A stretch of DNA of 64,000 nucleotides, from contig NZ_PYSV01000017.1 of the NCBI RefSeq assembly GCF_003028415.1, positions 1-64,000 on the forward strand. The letters run 5' to 3'. Position 1 is the first letter of the stretch. Each line of letters starts with the position of its first letter. Below, in pieces: positions 7,029 to 16,800 of the stretch. The translations under genes were made by a program, and so were the position numbers. Source of the stretch: Deinococcus arcticus (GTDB lineage: Bacteria; Deinococcota; Deinococci; Deinococcales; Deinococcaceae). Under the pieces are notes generated by a model. It was not told the origin of the DNA. It saw only the letters and a list, made by a program, of their open reading frames with translations, and searched no databases.

Positions 7029-9604
7029 CGGTGCACCTTGCCTTCCAGCCGCTCGCCGCCGCGGCACACGCCGGTCCACTGGCAGGTGCGGCAGGTTTTG
7101 AAGTCCGTGTCCGGCCGGGGTGGAAACGCGCCCTGCGTCAGGGCGGTGCGGACGCGGTCACCGAAGGCGTCGAGCTCGGTGGGTGAGAGCTTCAGGCGGC
7201 TGAGCACTGTGCCGTGCTGCAGCGAGAGGTACAGGGCGCCGCCCAGCCGCCCTTCGGGGTACAGCGCCGGCAGGGCCGCCTGCGCGTACAGGGGCAACTG
7301 AATGTCGAGCCCCAACCGGCCGGTGTCGTCCTGAACGCCGAGCGGGCGACCCGAGCCGCTCTTGTAATCCACGATCAGCAGCCGCTCACCCAGCTGATCG
7401 ACCCGGTCGACCACGCCGCGCACCTGCAGGCCCTGCCACTCGCCTTCGAAGGGCTGCTCGGCGGCCAGCGGCACGGCGCCGGTCTGGAGGAACCCTTCGG
7501 CCCGCACCGCCTGGCGTAGGCCGGCGAGCACGTCCCGGCGTTCATGCGCCCACTCGGGCGTCTGGGGCCAGACTTCTGCCTCCTCCGTGTGACGCAGCCC
7601 CTCATCCAGCGCGTCCAGCAGCGCCGCGCGCAGGTCGGCGGCGGGTGGTTGGGCGGCGCGTCTGACCGCAAAGGCCAGCGCCCCATGCCGGAGCCGACCC
7701 AGGCCGAACGCCTGGTCGTCCACCGTCTGATCCCGCAGCTTCAGGCCGTACTCCAGCCACCAGCGGAACGCGCAGCGGCCGAGCACCGAGAGTTGTGAGG
7801 CGCTGAACACCAGGTCGGCCGGCGCCAGCGGCTGACCGGTCAGGCCGTCGTGCTCGTCATACGACGGCTGTTGAATGCGGCGGACCTCCACCTGGTACGC
7901 GGCGCGGATCGCGGCCAGCGCAGGATCGACGTACGTGCCTTCACGGCGGACCAGGCCACGCCGGACTTCCTCAGGGCTGCAGGCGGCGGCTTCCAGCGCG
8001 GCGGGCGTCAGGGGCAGGCGGGCGAGAAACGGGCTGGGCTGCTGCTCGCCGGCGCCGCCCAGGCGGGCGTAGCTGAGCGTACAGGTCTCCCCTGCCGCGT
8101 GAAGCAGCGCCCAGAAGGTCACCGCGTCACGCCGGGCGAGTGCGGCGGCAGTATCGAGGGCAAAACCGGCGCGGGCCAGGCGGCGGCGCTCCGTGAAATC
8201 CAGCGCCGGGTCGTCCTTCATCCGCGCGGGCAGGCCCCCGTCGACCGCGCCCAGCACGAACACGTGCGGCACCTGCGCCCCCACCAGGGACGGCGGCGTG
8301 AGCAGTTCCACGCCGCGTGAGCCGGGATCCGAGGGCACCATCACGAGCGCCAGCACCTCGCGGAGCTCCTGAATGAACGCCCCTCGTGGGAGTCGGTCAC
8401 CGGGCGGGGCGGCCAGGACCGCCAGTTCCGCGCGCAGGAAGTTCAGGGCCAGGAGGTCCTGCGTCCGGGTGGCCCGGTCCGCAAGGCCCCGGGCGACGAT
8501 CAGGGTGCCGACGCGCTCCACCCAGTCGGCGCGGGACGCCTGCGCCGGCCAGTCAAACCCAGCCGCGTCGAGCCCCAGGGCCTGCCACTCCGGCGCGGCC
8601 TGCGGGCGCCGCGTGCGGGCCTGCTGCCACACGGCGCCGTCCATGCCGGCGTCCAGTGGGTGCGCGAAAACGCGGCTGAGCGCCTCGAATGCAAGGCCTT
8701 CTTCCACGGCGGTCAGCACGCGTTCCAGCCAGCGGCCAGGTCGGGTGTCCGCCAGCGGCACGGAGGTCGAGAACTGCACGGGAATTCCGTATTCCCAGGC
8801 CACGGCCCGCACCCGCGGCGCCCACAGGTCGTCATCGTTCACGACAAGCGCAATGTCGGCCGCCGCCACGCCGCGGCGCAGCAGGCCCTTGACCTGCCGC
8901 AGGGCCGCGCGCAGTTCGTCGTCCTCCGACGCCGCGATATGCAGGGCACCGGCCCCGGTTGAGCGGCCCAGGAACGCGCCTGAGAGCCCTTCAGACTGGT
9001 CCTGGCGCCGCTCCACGGTCCAGCCCAGCGCTTCGAGCTTCGATGCCGCCTGCAGCGTCTCCTCGAAATAGGGATGATCTTCCCAGGGCAGCGCCACAAC
9101 GCTGCCCTCCCCCGCCGCCGCGTCCAGAAACAGCAGCTGATCCGGGGACAGCCGGGAGTACCCGAAGACTGTCAGCGGCTCCGGCACCGCGAAGCGGGCG
9201 GCGAGCCGCACCGCTTCGACGGGGTCGATGACCGCGTGGTCGCGCAAGGCGCGCTGGTAGAGGGCAGCCACGCAGCACAACCGCTGGACCTGAGGCGACT
9301 CGTCCTGGGACAGCAGGGCCAGGTCGATGCCGCTGCGCAGCAGTTCACGCACTGCGCTGCCCAACGAGCGGGCAAGCAGCCCCGGGTCGCCACTCCCGAG
9401 TGCTTCCTGGACGGCGCCGGTCAGCAGCCGGTGGGCCAGGGTCGGGGAGGCCACCGCCTGCCCTGACTCCAGCAGGACGCGGTGGGCGTACGCGTCAAGC
9501 CGCTGGGGGCGGGCCCCCAGACGCGCCGCAGCCCGGCGGTTCAGGGCCAGGACCGTGCCGCGCGCTTCGGGCGGCGTGCCCGTCCCCAGGATGACTGTCC
9601 TCAT
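7025..9604 (-). CDS. addB: AddB-like helicase-nuclease subunit with Fe-S-type cysteines
   Basis: An 859-aa protein with the marks of an AddB/RecB-family PD-(D/E)XK nuclease: VDRVDQLGERLLIVDYKSG (Asp746, Lys748) and the QLPLYAQAA motif following it. Four cysteines are placed as in the AddB iron-sulfur staple, C611 (GRCAFRWW) and C838/C841/C847 (TCRTCQWTGVC). The N-terminus lacks a canonical GKT Walker A (it reads GTGTPPEARGT), so as in other AddB proteins the helicase fold is probably structural and used for Chi-like scanning. It begins 38 bp after ddrA and its TGA overlaps the addA GTG. Many deinococci, including D. radiodurans, are known for lacking RecBCD/AddAB, which makes this plasmid copy notable. 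Confidence 0.88.
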   Translation of the reverse strand: MRTVILGTGTPPEARGTVLALNRRAAARLGARPQRLDAYAHRVLLESGQAVASPTLAHRLLTGAVQEALGSGDPGLLARSLGSAVRELLRSGIDLALLSQDESPQVQRLCCVAALYQRALRDHAVIDPVEAVRLAARFAVPEPLTVFGYSRLSPDQLLFLDAAAGEGSVVALPWEDHPYFEETLQAASKLEALGWTVERRQDQSEGLSGAFLGRSTGAGALHIAASEDDELRAALRQVKGLLRRGVAAADIALVVNDDDLWAPRVRAVAWEYGIPVQFSTSVPLADTRPGRWLERVLTAVEEGLAFEALSRVFAHPLDAGMDGAVWQQARTRRPQAAPEWQALGLDAAGFDWPAQASRADWVERVGTLIVARGLADRATRTQDLLALNFLRAELAVLAAPPGDRLPRGAFIQELREVLALVMVPSDPGSRGVELLTPPSLVGAQVPHVFVLGAVDGGLPARMKDDPALDFTERRRLARAGFALDTAAALARRDAVTFWALLHAAGETCTLSYARLGGAGEQQPSPFLARLPLTPAALEAAACSPEEVRRGLVRREGTYVDPALAAIRAAYQVEVRRIQQPSYDEHDGLTGQPLAPADLVFSASQLSVLGRCAFRWWLEYGLKLRDQTVDDQAFGLGRLRHGALAFAVRRAAQPPAADLRAALLDALDEGLRHTEEAEVWPQTPEWAHERRDVLAGLRQAVRAEGFLQTGAVPLAAEQPFEGEWQGLQVRGVVDRVDQLGERLLIVDYKSGSGRPLGVQDDTGRLGLDIQLPLYAQAALPALYPEGRLGGALYLSLQHGTVLSRLKLSPTELDAFGDRVRTALTQGAFPPRPDTDFKTCRTCQWTGVCRGGERLEGKVHR

Positions 9605-9642
9605 AGGCTCTTAGGATGCACTGCCGGCGCCTTACAGGCGTC

Positions 9643-10215
9643 CTACTGTGCCGCCGCGTCAAGGGCCGCCCGGACGTGCCGGTACACCTCGCGCAGCTGG
9701 CCGACGTCCTGCGGGAGCCCAGCGCGCAGGGCGTCCAGGGTGCCCAGGACATGCGTGGCCCCGTTGGGGCGCTCATCCTCACTGAGCGCCCATTCCGGCA
9801 GACGTGGCAGTTCGGCAGGCGCGCGCCGCTCCTCATCCCACGCCACCCAGGGGCTCGGCAGGTCATACAGGTACCGTCCAACGCCAAAATGCACGGCGCA
9901 GCGCTTCAACGCGTCGCTCGCGGCGGCCTTGAGCGTGGCCGCGTCGCCTTCACCCGCTTCGCCCACGTCACACCGCGTGAGCCCCAACACCGTGAGGCGA
10001 CCGCGGGCGGCGGGCAGTGGACCGGGCAGGAACTCCACGTCAAACTCCCAGGCGTCCGGGCAGACCTCGTCCAGCCGGTCCATCACGGTCCGGGCGTCCA
10101 CGTACGCGACCATGCGGGCGGTCGTGCGGTCGCGTGAGAAGTTCTGCGCCCGCCACAGCACCCGCCGCGCTGGAAAGGGTGCAGCAAGTTGATCCTTCAC
10201 TCCGGCATAGGTCAT
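9643..10215 (-). CDS. ddrA: DdrA-like Rad52-family single-strand end-binding protein
   Basis: 190 residues closely resembling D. radiodurans DdrA along the whole length: a HVDARxVxDRLDxVCPDxWxF-type block near residue 40, the KAAASDALKRCAVHFGVGRY block near 95, the following LYDLP, and a REVYRHVRAAL tail. DdrA binds 3' single-stranded DNA ends and protects them from digestion after damage. At 190 aa it is slightly shorter than chromosomal DdrA (~208) because the Pro/Gly tail is missing. It is the first gene of the addB-addA-uvrD operon, so end protection and end resection are expressed together. I did not find a convincing radiation/desiccation response motif upstream. The ATG at 10215 is the only suitable start. 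Confidence 0.9.
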   Translation of the reverse strand: MTYAGVKDQLAAPFPARRVLWRAQNFSRDRTTARMVAYVDARTVMDRLDEVCPDAWEFDVEFLPGPLPAARGRLTVLGLTRCDVGEAGEGDAATLKAAASDALKRCAVHFGVGRYLYDLPSPWVAWDEERRAPAELPRLPEWALSEDERPNGATHVLGTLDALRAGLPQDVGQLREVYRHVRAALDAAAQ

Positions 10216-10628
10216 GCCAAGAAGCTAGCGGAGCGGTGAGGAAGTTCGTTCGTGCACCAGAGTTAGAGGCGGGTGGACTCCACACTGAACGGACCTGCAG
10301 CAGCGAGCTGAACAGAAAGGAAACTGTAGGGAGCCGGAAGACCAGCTTGGTGCCGGCGTACGCCCAGCGATCGTCACGGTGGCGGTGTGGCCACGCCTTC
10401 CATACGCTGTTCCCGAGTGTGCTTCTCGATCCAAGTTTTCAGCCGGGCCGCGATCTCACCGACTCTTCTGCCAGCACTTTGATGCGCGCTCCTCTCACGA
10501 TATGCCCGCTTCCGTTTCTGCTCCCGGATGTACACATGCCTTCAAGCAAGGCTGTCGCTACGCTGAGCGCCACTGATCACCTACCAGGGGTAGACGAATG
10601 TGAGGCGGCGATAATTCCAGGTTTGTTT
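10216..10628. other. Divergent intergenic region between ddrA and the eight-gene operon
   Basis: About 410 bp with no convincing ORF. It must carry the promoters for the leftward ddrA operon and the rightward operon. Short ORFs here are Ser/Arg-rich and unsupported. No RDRM-like palindrome was found by eye. Confidence 0.5.
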
Positions 10629-10634
10629 TATCTT
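10629..10634 (+). promoter_or_regulatory. Candidate -10 element, leaderless spacing
   Basis: TATCTT lies seven bases before the ATG at 10642, which is the spacing of leaderless Deinococcus promoters and matches the better-supported promoter at 62938-62966. No good -35 is visible and there is no Shine-Dalgarno before that ATG. Confidence 0.3.
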
Positions 10635-10641
10635 GAACGAA

Positions 10642-11103
10642 ATGGCGAAATGGTCGGGCAAAGTGTTCTTCCCCACGATGGGTCAGGCCAGCCGCGCTAT
10701 GGCGTATGGCCGCGCGCCGGCCCTTCCCTTCGAGGTTTGGAAGCCGCGACCGGAGCGGCAGCGGGTGCCCGTCGCCAAAGTCCGCATCGAAGGTGTGCTG
10801 GTCATGCTCGAGTACGGCGTACGCGTGATGACGGACGCCCGGCTGAGCAGTCTGCGCGGCGTGCTTCAAGACGAATTAGAGAGGAATGCAGGGCGCTGCA
10901 TTCCACAGGATTGTGGTGCGGTGCAGCGCGGCGTGGAGCGGATTAAGCAGGAGCAGCGCCGTCGCCAGTCAATTCTCAACTCTTCTGCAGCCCTCCGGCG
11001 GTGGGCGCTTGCGCCCTCGTCAGCCACCAACTGGACGCAGGAAGACGCCGAACGGCTCCGCAGCGGCTGGGAGGCAGTGGTAAAGGACGAAGACGGCTCG
11101 TGA
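10642..11103 (+). CDS. Unknown 153-aa protein, first gene of the vWA/PP2C/kinase operon
   Basis: No family recognised. The N-terminal half is basic with a beta-like stretch (KVRIEGVLVMLEYGVRVMTD); the C-terminal half is helical and charged (GVERIKQEQRRRQSI, then WTQEDAERLRSGWEAVVKD). It has no signal peptide or membrane segment. I prefer the ATG at 10642 to a TTG at 10633 because a candidate -10 lies at leaderless spacing before it. Its TGA overlaps the GTG of the vWA gene (GTGA), so it belongs to the same translationally coupled operon. It might be an adaptor or sensor, but nothing in the sequence shows this. Confidence 0.7.
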   Translation: MAKWSGKVFFPTMGQASRAMAYGRAPALPFEVWKPRPERQRVPVAKVRIEGVLVMLEYGVRVMTDARLSSLRGVLQDELERNAGRCIPQDCGAVQRGVERIKQEQRRRQSILNSSAALRRWALAPSSATNWTQEDAERLRSGWEAVVKDEDGS

Positions 11104-11780
11104 GCAGCGGGAGGCTGACCTTAAAGGACATCACGGTGGCGGCGCCGCGGCCGTTGCCGGTCCTCCTGCTGCTCGACGTCAGCGGCTCGATGGCGGAGGA
11201 CGGCAAGCTGGCAGCGCTGAATACAGCCGTGCGTGACATGTTGCACGCGTTCGCGCAGGAACAGGCGGGCGGCGCGGAGATTCATGTCGCGGTACTGGCG
11301 TTCAGTGGGCGCGAAGCGCGCGTTCACGTGCCGCTGAAACCAGCCCGGGACGTCAAGTTTGAAGCGCTGGACGCCAAAGGCCACACCCCCCTCGGCTCCG
11401 TATTGACCTTGACCACCCGGATCCTGGACAACCGCAATCTGGTGCCTGGGCGGGCCTACCGGCCCACTGTCGTCTTGGTGTCGGACGGCGTGCCCACAGA
11501 TGAGTGGGAAGCGCCGCTGGAGGGGCTCCTGACCTCCCCACGGGCTTCGAAAGCCGTCCGGCTGGCCCTGGCTGTTGGGGAGGACGCTGATCTGAAGGTG
11601 CTGACGCGATTTGCTGGGGAGGATCATGTGCGGCGGGCAGCGGAAGCGCGCCAGCTCCGGCGGTTTTTCAGGTTCGTCACGATGAGCGTGACGGCCCGGT
11701 CCCGTTCGGCCACGCCCGATCAGGTGGTGACTTTACCTGACCTGGGCGCTGATGACGGGTTCGATGACCTCGACCTCTGA
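11100..11780 (+). CDS. TerY-like von Willebrand A domain protein
   Basis: A 226-aa vWA domain with a complete MIDAS metal site: DVSGSM near the N-terminus, the Thr of GHTPLGS, and SDGVPTDEW. TerY-type vWA proteins act with a PP2C phosphatase and a Ser/Thr kinase (the TerY-P triad), which here follow directly. GTG 11100 is chosen because it overlaps the preceding stop (GTGA) and the residues before it lie in the upstream gene. The C-terminus ends in the acidic peptide FDDLDL, nearly identical to the FDDLEL end of the protein encoded at 17175-18740. That points to a common docking partner, which is inference. Confidence 0.88.
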   Translation: MSSGRLTLKDITVAAPRPLPVLLLLDVSGSMAEDGKLAALNTAVRDMLHAFAQEQAGGAEIHVAVLAFSGREARVHVPLKPARDVKFEALDAKGHTPLGSVLTLTTRILDNRNLVPGRAYRPTVVLVSDGVPTDEWEAPLEGLLTSPRASKAVRLALAVGEDADLKVLTRFAGEDHVRRAAEARQLRRFFRFVTMSVTARSRSATPDQVVTLPDLGADDGFDDLDL

Positions 11781-12522
11781 GCGCCTGCGCGGCGACCGGG
11801 CGTTCGGCGCTTCAGTGGCCGGTCCTGCGCACGTCGCAGCTGACCTTGCCAATCAGGACGCCTGGACCTGGACCCGATGGCGGACCAATTACGGGACCGT
11901 GCACTGCGCGGTGGTCTGCGACGGACTCGGGTCCCGCCCGCATGCCCGGGAAGGCGCGCGGGCCGGCGTGCGGGCCGCGAAACGAGCCGCGCGTCAGTGG
12001 AGCCGCGCGCCGGGTGCACCTGTCGGCCTGCTGGTGCGGCTCCTGGAAGTCCTCTGGCGGCTGGAAGTCGCGCCGCTGCCGGCCGACGACTGCGCGACCA
12101 CCTGCCTGCTGGCCCTGGCCCTGCCGGACGGCCTGGAGTGGCGCCTGATCCTCCTGGCGCTCGGGGATGGCCTGGCGGCGGTCGACAGTCCGGAGGGGCT
12201 GCGGACCCTCGGTGGCCGCGCGGAGGAACACTTCACTAACACCACGGTGGGGCTCGGCACGCCCCATCACATGAACGACTGGCAGGTACACGACATGAAG
12301 ACGTCCGGGCAAGTCCGCGTACTGCTGCTGTCAGACGGGATTGCCGATGATGTGCCGGAACACCACGTCCCTGACCTCCTGCAGTGGCTGACCGGCCTGG
12401 AGGATCGCCCGGCCGCCGCCCGGGGGCAGGCCCTGCGCCGCGCGCTCAGGCAGTGGCCAGTACCTGGACACAGTGACGACAAGACCGTGGTGTACCTGCG
12501 GATAGGGGGAGTTGAGGCGTGA
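11752..12522 (+). CDS. PP2C-family protein phosphatase
   Basis: A 256-aa protein (or 252 from the second ATG at 11764) with PP2C metal-binding motifs: NQDAW, VVCDGLGSRPHAREGA (DGxGS), LLSDGIADD and the final DKTVVYLR aspartate. It is the phosphatase of the TerY-P triad and presumably reverses phosphorylation by the kinase encoded next. It overlaps the vWA gene by 29 bp (17 bp from the second ATG), and its own TGA overlaps the GTG of the kinase gene. It is cytoplasmic, with no membrane segment. Confidence 0.85.
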   Translation: MTGSMTSTSERLRGDRAFGASVAGPAHVAADLANQDAWTWTRWRTNYGTVHCAVVCDGLGSRPHAREGARAGVRAAKRAARQWSRAPGAPVGLLVRLLEVLWRLEVAPLPADDCATTCLLALALPDGLEWRLILLALGDGLAAVDSPEGLRTLGGRAEEHFTNTTVGLGTPHHMNDWQVHDMKTSGQVRVLLLSDGIADDVPEHHVPDLLQWLTGLEDRPAAARGQALRRALRQWPVPGHSDDKTVVYLRIGGVEA

Positions 12523-13883
12523 ACGTGAAAGACGATGGGGGACGAACCCATGAACTTGTCGGTGAACTGGGGACGGGCGGCCAGGGCAGCGTGTACGCCA
12601 CGCAAGACGAACGGTACGTGGTGAAGGTGCTGCGGTTGCCGGACGAGGCGGCCCGAGACCAGTGGCTGCGGCGCCTGAGTGCCGTCCGCAACCTGCCGCT
12701 CGAGGATCTGAAGATCGCCCGGCCCATCCGGTTGCTGCAACGCCCGCACGTCGGCTACGTGATGGAGCGGGTCCCCGGCGCGCAGCCGCTCGCGTCCCTG
12801 TGTCAGGTGCCGCACGTGGAGGCCACGCCCGGGGAGTGGTACGTCAGGACCGGTGGGCTGCGCCGGCGCCTGGCGGTGCTGGCCAGGACGGCGCGCCTGC
12901 TCGGGCACCTGCACAGCCGCGGGCTGGTGTACGGGGACCCCTCACCGGCCAACGTGCTGTTCAGCGGCGACGACACCGTGTCCCTGATCGACGTCGACAA
13001 CCTGCGGTACGCGTCCAAGCCGCTCAGCGAGCGGGTGCTGACCCCGTGGTTCGCGGCGCCGGAGGTGTACGCCGGTCGCAGCGGCGTGAACAGCCTGACC
13101 GATGCCTTCGCGTTCGCCGCCATGGCATTTCAGACCCTGACGCTCGTGCACCCGCTCCTGGGGGATCAGGTGTCACAGGATGAGGCCGAAGCGGAGGAAG
13201 CCGCGCTCAGGGGGGAGTGGCCGTGGATCGACCACCCGCACGACGACCGTAACCGCAGCTCGACAGGTCTGCCCCGGACGCTGGTGCTCACGCCGGCCCT
13301 GAGGGCCCTGGCGGAGCAAACCTTCGGCGAGGGCCTGCTGGACCCGTTGGCCCGCCCTGGGCTCAGTGCGTGGGAAGAAGCGCTCTGGGAGGCAATGGAC
13401 CGCCTTCTGGCCTGCCCATCGTGCGGCGCAGAGGCAGACCACACCCTGGCGGAGTGCCCTTGGTGTGAGGTCAGTCGGGGCCCCTACGTGCTGGCCGGGG
13501 TTCAGGTGACAGATCAGGAGGTGACTGACCTCGCCTCAGCCCAGGGCGTGCCTGCCCCCACCATGAACCTGGGGACTGTTGTGATCGGCACAGACGGCGC
13601 CCGGTACATCCAGCCGCGCCACTTCACAGGAGAGGCGCAGGGCGCCAGTCACGTCGAACTGACCTTCAGAGACGGCCGGCTCTCCGTGCGTTCACTGGAT
13701 AAGGCGACGTACACCTTGCGCCGCGAAACGCGGGACAAAGACGACGTGCCGGTCGAGCAGGAGGGCAAACCCAAGCGGTTTCCCCTTGCGCCGGGCCGCA
13801 GCGCCTGGCAGCTGCATCTCGGCGCTCTGGCCGGGCAGCACCGCCTCGTCACCTTCGACCTCGTCGAGAGGGCCCAGCAGTGA
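12519..13883 (+). CDS. Ser/Thr protein kinase with C-terminal zinc ribbon
   Basis: 454 aa. The kinase fold shows a Gly-rich loop GELGTGGQGSVYAT, the ATP lysine in YVVKVLR, a catalytic loop LVYGDPSPANVLF in place of HRDxxxxN, and the metal-binding SLIDVDN in place of DFG. This variant set is usual for TerY-P-associated kinases. After the kinase comes a zinc ribbon (CPSCGAEADHTLAECPWC, about 303-320) and a ~130-residue beta-rich tail that may be an FHA-like or substrate-binding domain. GTG 12519 overlaps the PP2C stop. It is expected to phosphorylate a partner in the same operon, the helicase or the McrB-like ATPase being obvious candidates. Confidence 0.85.
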   Translation: MNVKDDGGRTHELVGELGTGGQGSVYATQDERYVVKVLRLPDEAARDQWLRRLSAVRNLPLEDLKIARPIRLLQRPHVGYVMERVPGAQPLASLCQVPHVEATPGEWYVRTGGLRRRLAVLARTARLLGHLHSRGLVYGDPSPANVLFSGDDTVSLIDVDNLRYASKPLSERVLTPWFAAPEVYAGRSGVNSLTDAFAFAAMAFQTLTLVHPLLGDQVSQDEAEAEEAALRGEWPWIDHPHDDRNRSSTGLPRTLVLTPALRALAEQTFGEGLLDPLARPGLSAWEEALWEAMDRLLACPSCGAEADHTLAECPWCEVSRGPYVLAGVQVTDQEVTDLASAQGVPAPTMNLGTVVIGTDGARYIQPRHFTGEAQGASHVELTFRDGRLSVRSLDKATYTLRRETRDKDDVPVEQEGKPKRFPLAPGRSAWQLHLGALAGQHRLVTFDLVERAQQ

Positions 13884-16800
13884 AGGTTTCGGATCTGCCG
13901 CTCGCCTTTCAGCACACCTGGACCTTCTCGCAGGACCTCACGCTCTCTGAACCTGGCCCAGCCGAACCTCGCGTCGAGGTTCGGGACGAAGTGCGCTTTC
14001 ATTACTCCGAACTGCTGGAAGAAGTGCGGGTCACCACAGGTGACCTGAGCTGGCCAGTCACGGCCGCCGCAGATGAGGCGGAGGTCAAGCTGCTGTTGGG
14101 GCGCGGCCTGCCGTACATAGCCTGGGTCACCAGCCGGCAGGGCCCGTCTTTCACCGTGCAGGTGCATGTCTTCCCCGTGAGTTACCGCCTGCCAGAGCCC
14201 TTCGCGCTCGGCGTGGACGACGCTGTGGTAGACCGCATGCGAACGCTGACCGGCGTGAATATCCCCGCCGAGCGGGCTGTGGAATTGCTCGCAGATGACC
14301 TTGCGGTGCCCGCCTTGCCGGGCGGCTTGCCCCGCTTCCTATACGTGGGGTCGCCCAACCGGCACCCGAACAGCGAGTCGTTTCTGCGCCTGCTGGGCCG
14401 GCGTTACAACGTCGACGTGGCGTTCCAGGACGGTCAGTGGCTGGTCGTGTTCGTTACCATGATCAAGAACAAACGGGTGACGAACAAACCCGTGACCCTG
14501 CTGGAGGCTGCCTGGACCTTCACAAACGTCACGCTGGCTGCCAAGGACCGTGAGCGGCTCCAGGCCCTGACGTCCGCCGCCGTACAGGACCAGCGCAGTT
14601 ACCTGAAACTCTGGGAACAGTATCAAGCGGTAGAGCGGCGCCGAGGTGAGCAGCTGGCCCGGCAGCTCGGCGCCATGCCGTACACCGAACGTCCCGAATA
14701 CCGCGCCGGCTTCTGGACGTTCAGGGCGAGCGCCACGCCGGAGCAGCTGGCGACGCTCCGGCAGCAGCCTGGCCTGACGCTGCGCGCCACCGAGCTGCGC
14801 CCGGTCGATCTGGACACCGACCTGGCGCCGGTCCCGGGCCGCCGTCCACCGCAGGAGTTCATCGGGGAATTTTCAGGGGAGCCGCACGGCACGGTCCGGG
14901 TGCTTCCCCTCAATGGGGACGAGAGCATGCCGCCGCCGTCCGGCTGGCTGTCCCTGAGTCTCGCTGGGGATCAGGCGCAGTTCGAGCGCCGGGACCGGGC
15001 CCGCCTCGCGATCGAGCAAGCGAAAACCGCCATGCCGCAGCTCGCCCTCCTGCTCGAGGGGCAGGAGGTGCCTCAACGCCGCCTCCACCGGGAGCCGGCC
15101 CTGCCGCCGCGCAGCCAGGCGGCCGCCGCCTTCCGCGGGACGCCCACCGCGCGCCAGGTTGAGGCGCTGGACGTCGCGCTCAACACGCCGGACATCGCGC
15201 TGATTCAGGGACCGCCGGGGACGGGCAAGACCCGCGTCATTGCGGCCCTTCAGCAGCGGCTGGCCGATATCGCCCAGGACCGCGCCCACCTGCCGGGTCA
15301 TACGCTGCTCACCAGCGCGCAGCACGCCGCGGTCGAGAACGCAGCGGCCGCCACGCAGGTTTTCGGGCTGCCCGCCGTGAAATTGGGGAAGAGCCGCCGG
15401 TTCGCAGAAGAGTTCTCGGATGGGGTCGACCACTGGCGGCGCAACATGATCAGTCAGCTGCAAGCCCGGCTGTCCGACGCTGCGGATCAGCCGCTGGAGG
15501 TGAAATTCGTTCAGCTGCGGGACGAGGTGCTGCGCGTCACCACAGCGCCCAGTCCACGGGACGACCTGCGGCAGGTGATCCGGAAGGTCCTGGACACTGG
15601 CGGTGAACACCTCAAGGCCAGCACGCGCGATCAGCTGCAGGCGTGGCTCGACAAGTTCAGCCCAGGCGAAGTCGACCAGGAGGAGCGCGAGTACCTGCTC
15701 ACGGCCGTCCGGGCCCTGCGCACCGTCCCGGAGGCCTTTGAGGACGACGGCCCGCGCATGGCCCGGCGCTGCTTACGCCGCCTGGACGACACCAGTCTGC
15801 CGCTGCCGTTGACCGCCGAGGACCGGGCGGTCCTGACCGCCAGCGCCGGGTGGGAGGCTGACGCGTCGCCGCCCTTCCTGCCGGGCCTGGCAGAGTCCAA
15901 AGCGCGACTCCTGAGTGCCCTGCAGCCCGAGTTGGCGCCCCCGAGCCTCCAGCGGGCGGAGCGGGCCACTGTGGAACTGCTGAACACCGCGCTGGAAGAC
16001 CTCCGCCAAGCCGCGCGCAAGGAGAAAGGAGGCCTTCAGACCGTGCTGCACGATATGCTCGCCACACTTGAGAACGACCCGGATGGAGCGCGGGCGGCCG
16101 TTAAGAGCTATACCGCCGTGCTGGCCGCCACGTGTCAGCAGTCCGACTCGTATACCGTGCGGCAGATCCGCACGTCGCTGGGGAATCAGACGCGGGTGTT
16201 CGAGAACGTGGTCATTGACGAGGCGGCCCGCGTGCATCCGCTTGATCTGCTCATTCCAATGGCTCAGGCGGAACGGCGCATCATTCTGGTCGGGGACCAC
16301 CGGCAGCTTCCGCACCTGCTGGAGCCAGATGTCGAGCGGGAACTGCAGGCCGACTGGCAGGATCAGAGCGTGCGGCAAGCCAATGAGGAGGCGCTGCATC
16401 AGAGCCTGTTCGAGCGGCTGTTCAGGATTCTGCAGGAACATGAGAAACGCGACGGTATCCGGCGGGTCGTTACCCTCGACCAGCAGTACCGCATGCACCC
16501 GGTGCTGGGACAGTTCGTCAGCGATACCTTCTACGCCGCCCATAACCCCAGTGAAGCGTTCAGCAGTGGCCGCCCCGCTGAGGATTTCAGCCACAACCTG
16601 AGTCCGTATGAGGGGGCTGTCGCCGCCTGGCTGGACGTGCCGCACGCGCGGGGCAGCGAACGTGGCCGGCAGAGCAAGTCCAGGCCGGTCGAGGCGCAGG
16701 TCGTCGCGAAGGAAGCGGCCCGCCTGCTGGAGGCCAGACCCGACCTTTCGATCGGGGTCATCTCGTTCTACGCCGATCAAGTTCGGGAGATCCGTAAGGC

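Noticed and set aside
4932..7301. A 789-codon plus-strand open frame
   Set aside because: It is antisense to addA, whose helicase motifs are complete. Its Arg/Gly/His/Gln-rich composition is typical of the opposite strand of a GC-rich gene.
10216..10628. RDRM-type damage-response operator for ddrA
   Set aside because: I searched both strands by eye for the 17-bp palindrome (TTATGTCATTGACATAA-like) and found no adequate match.
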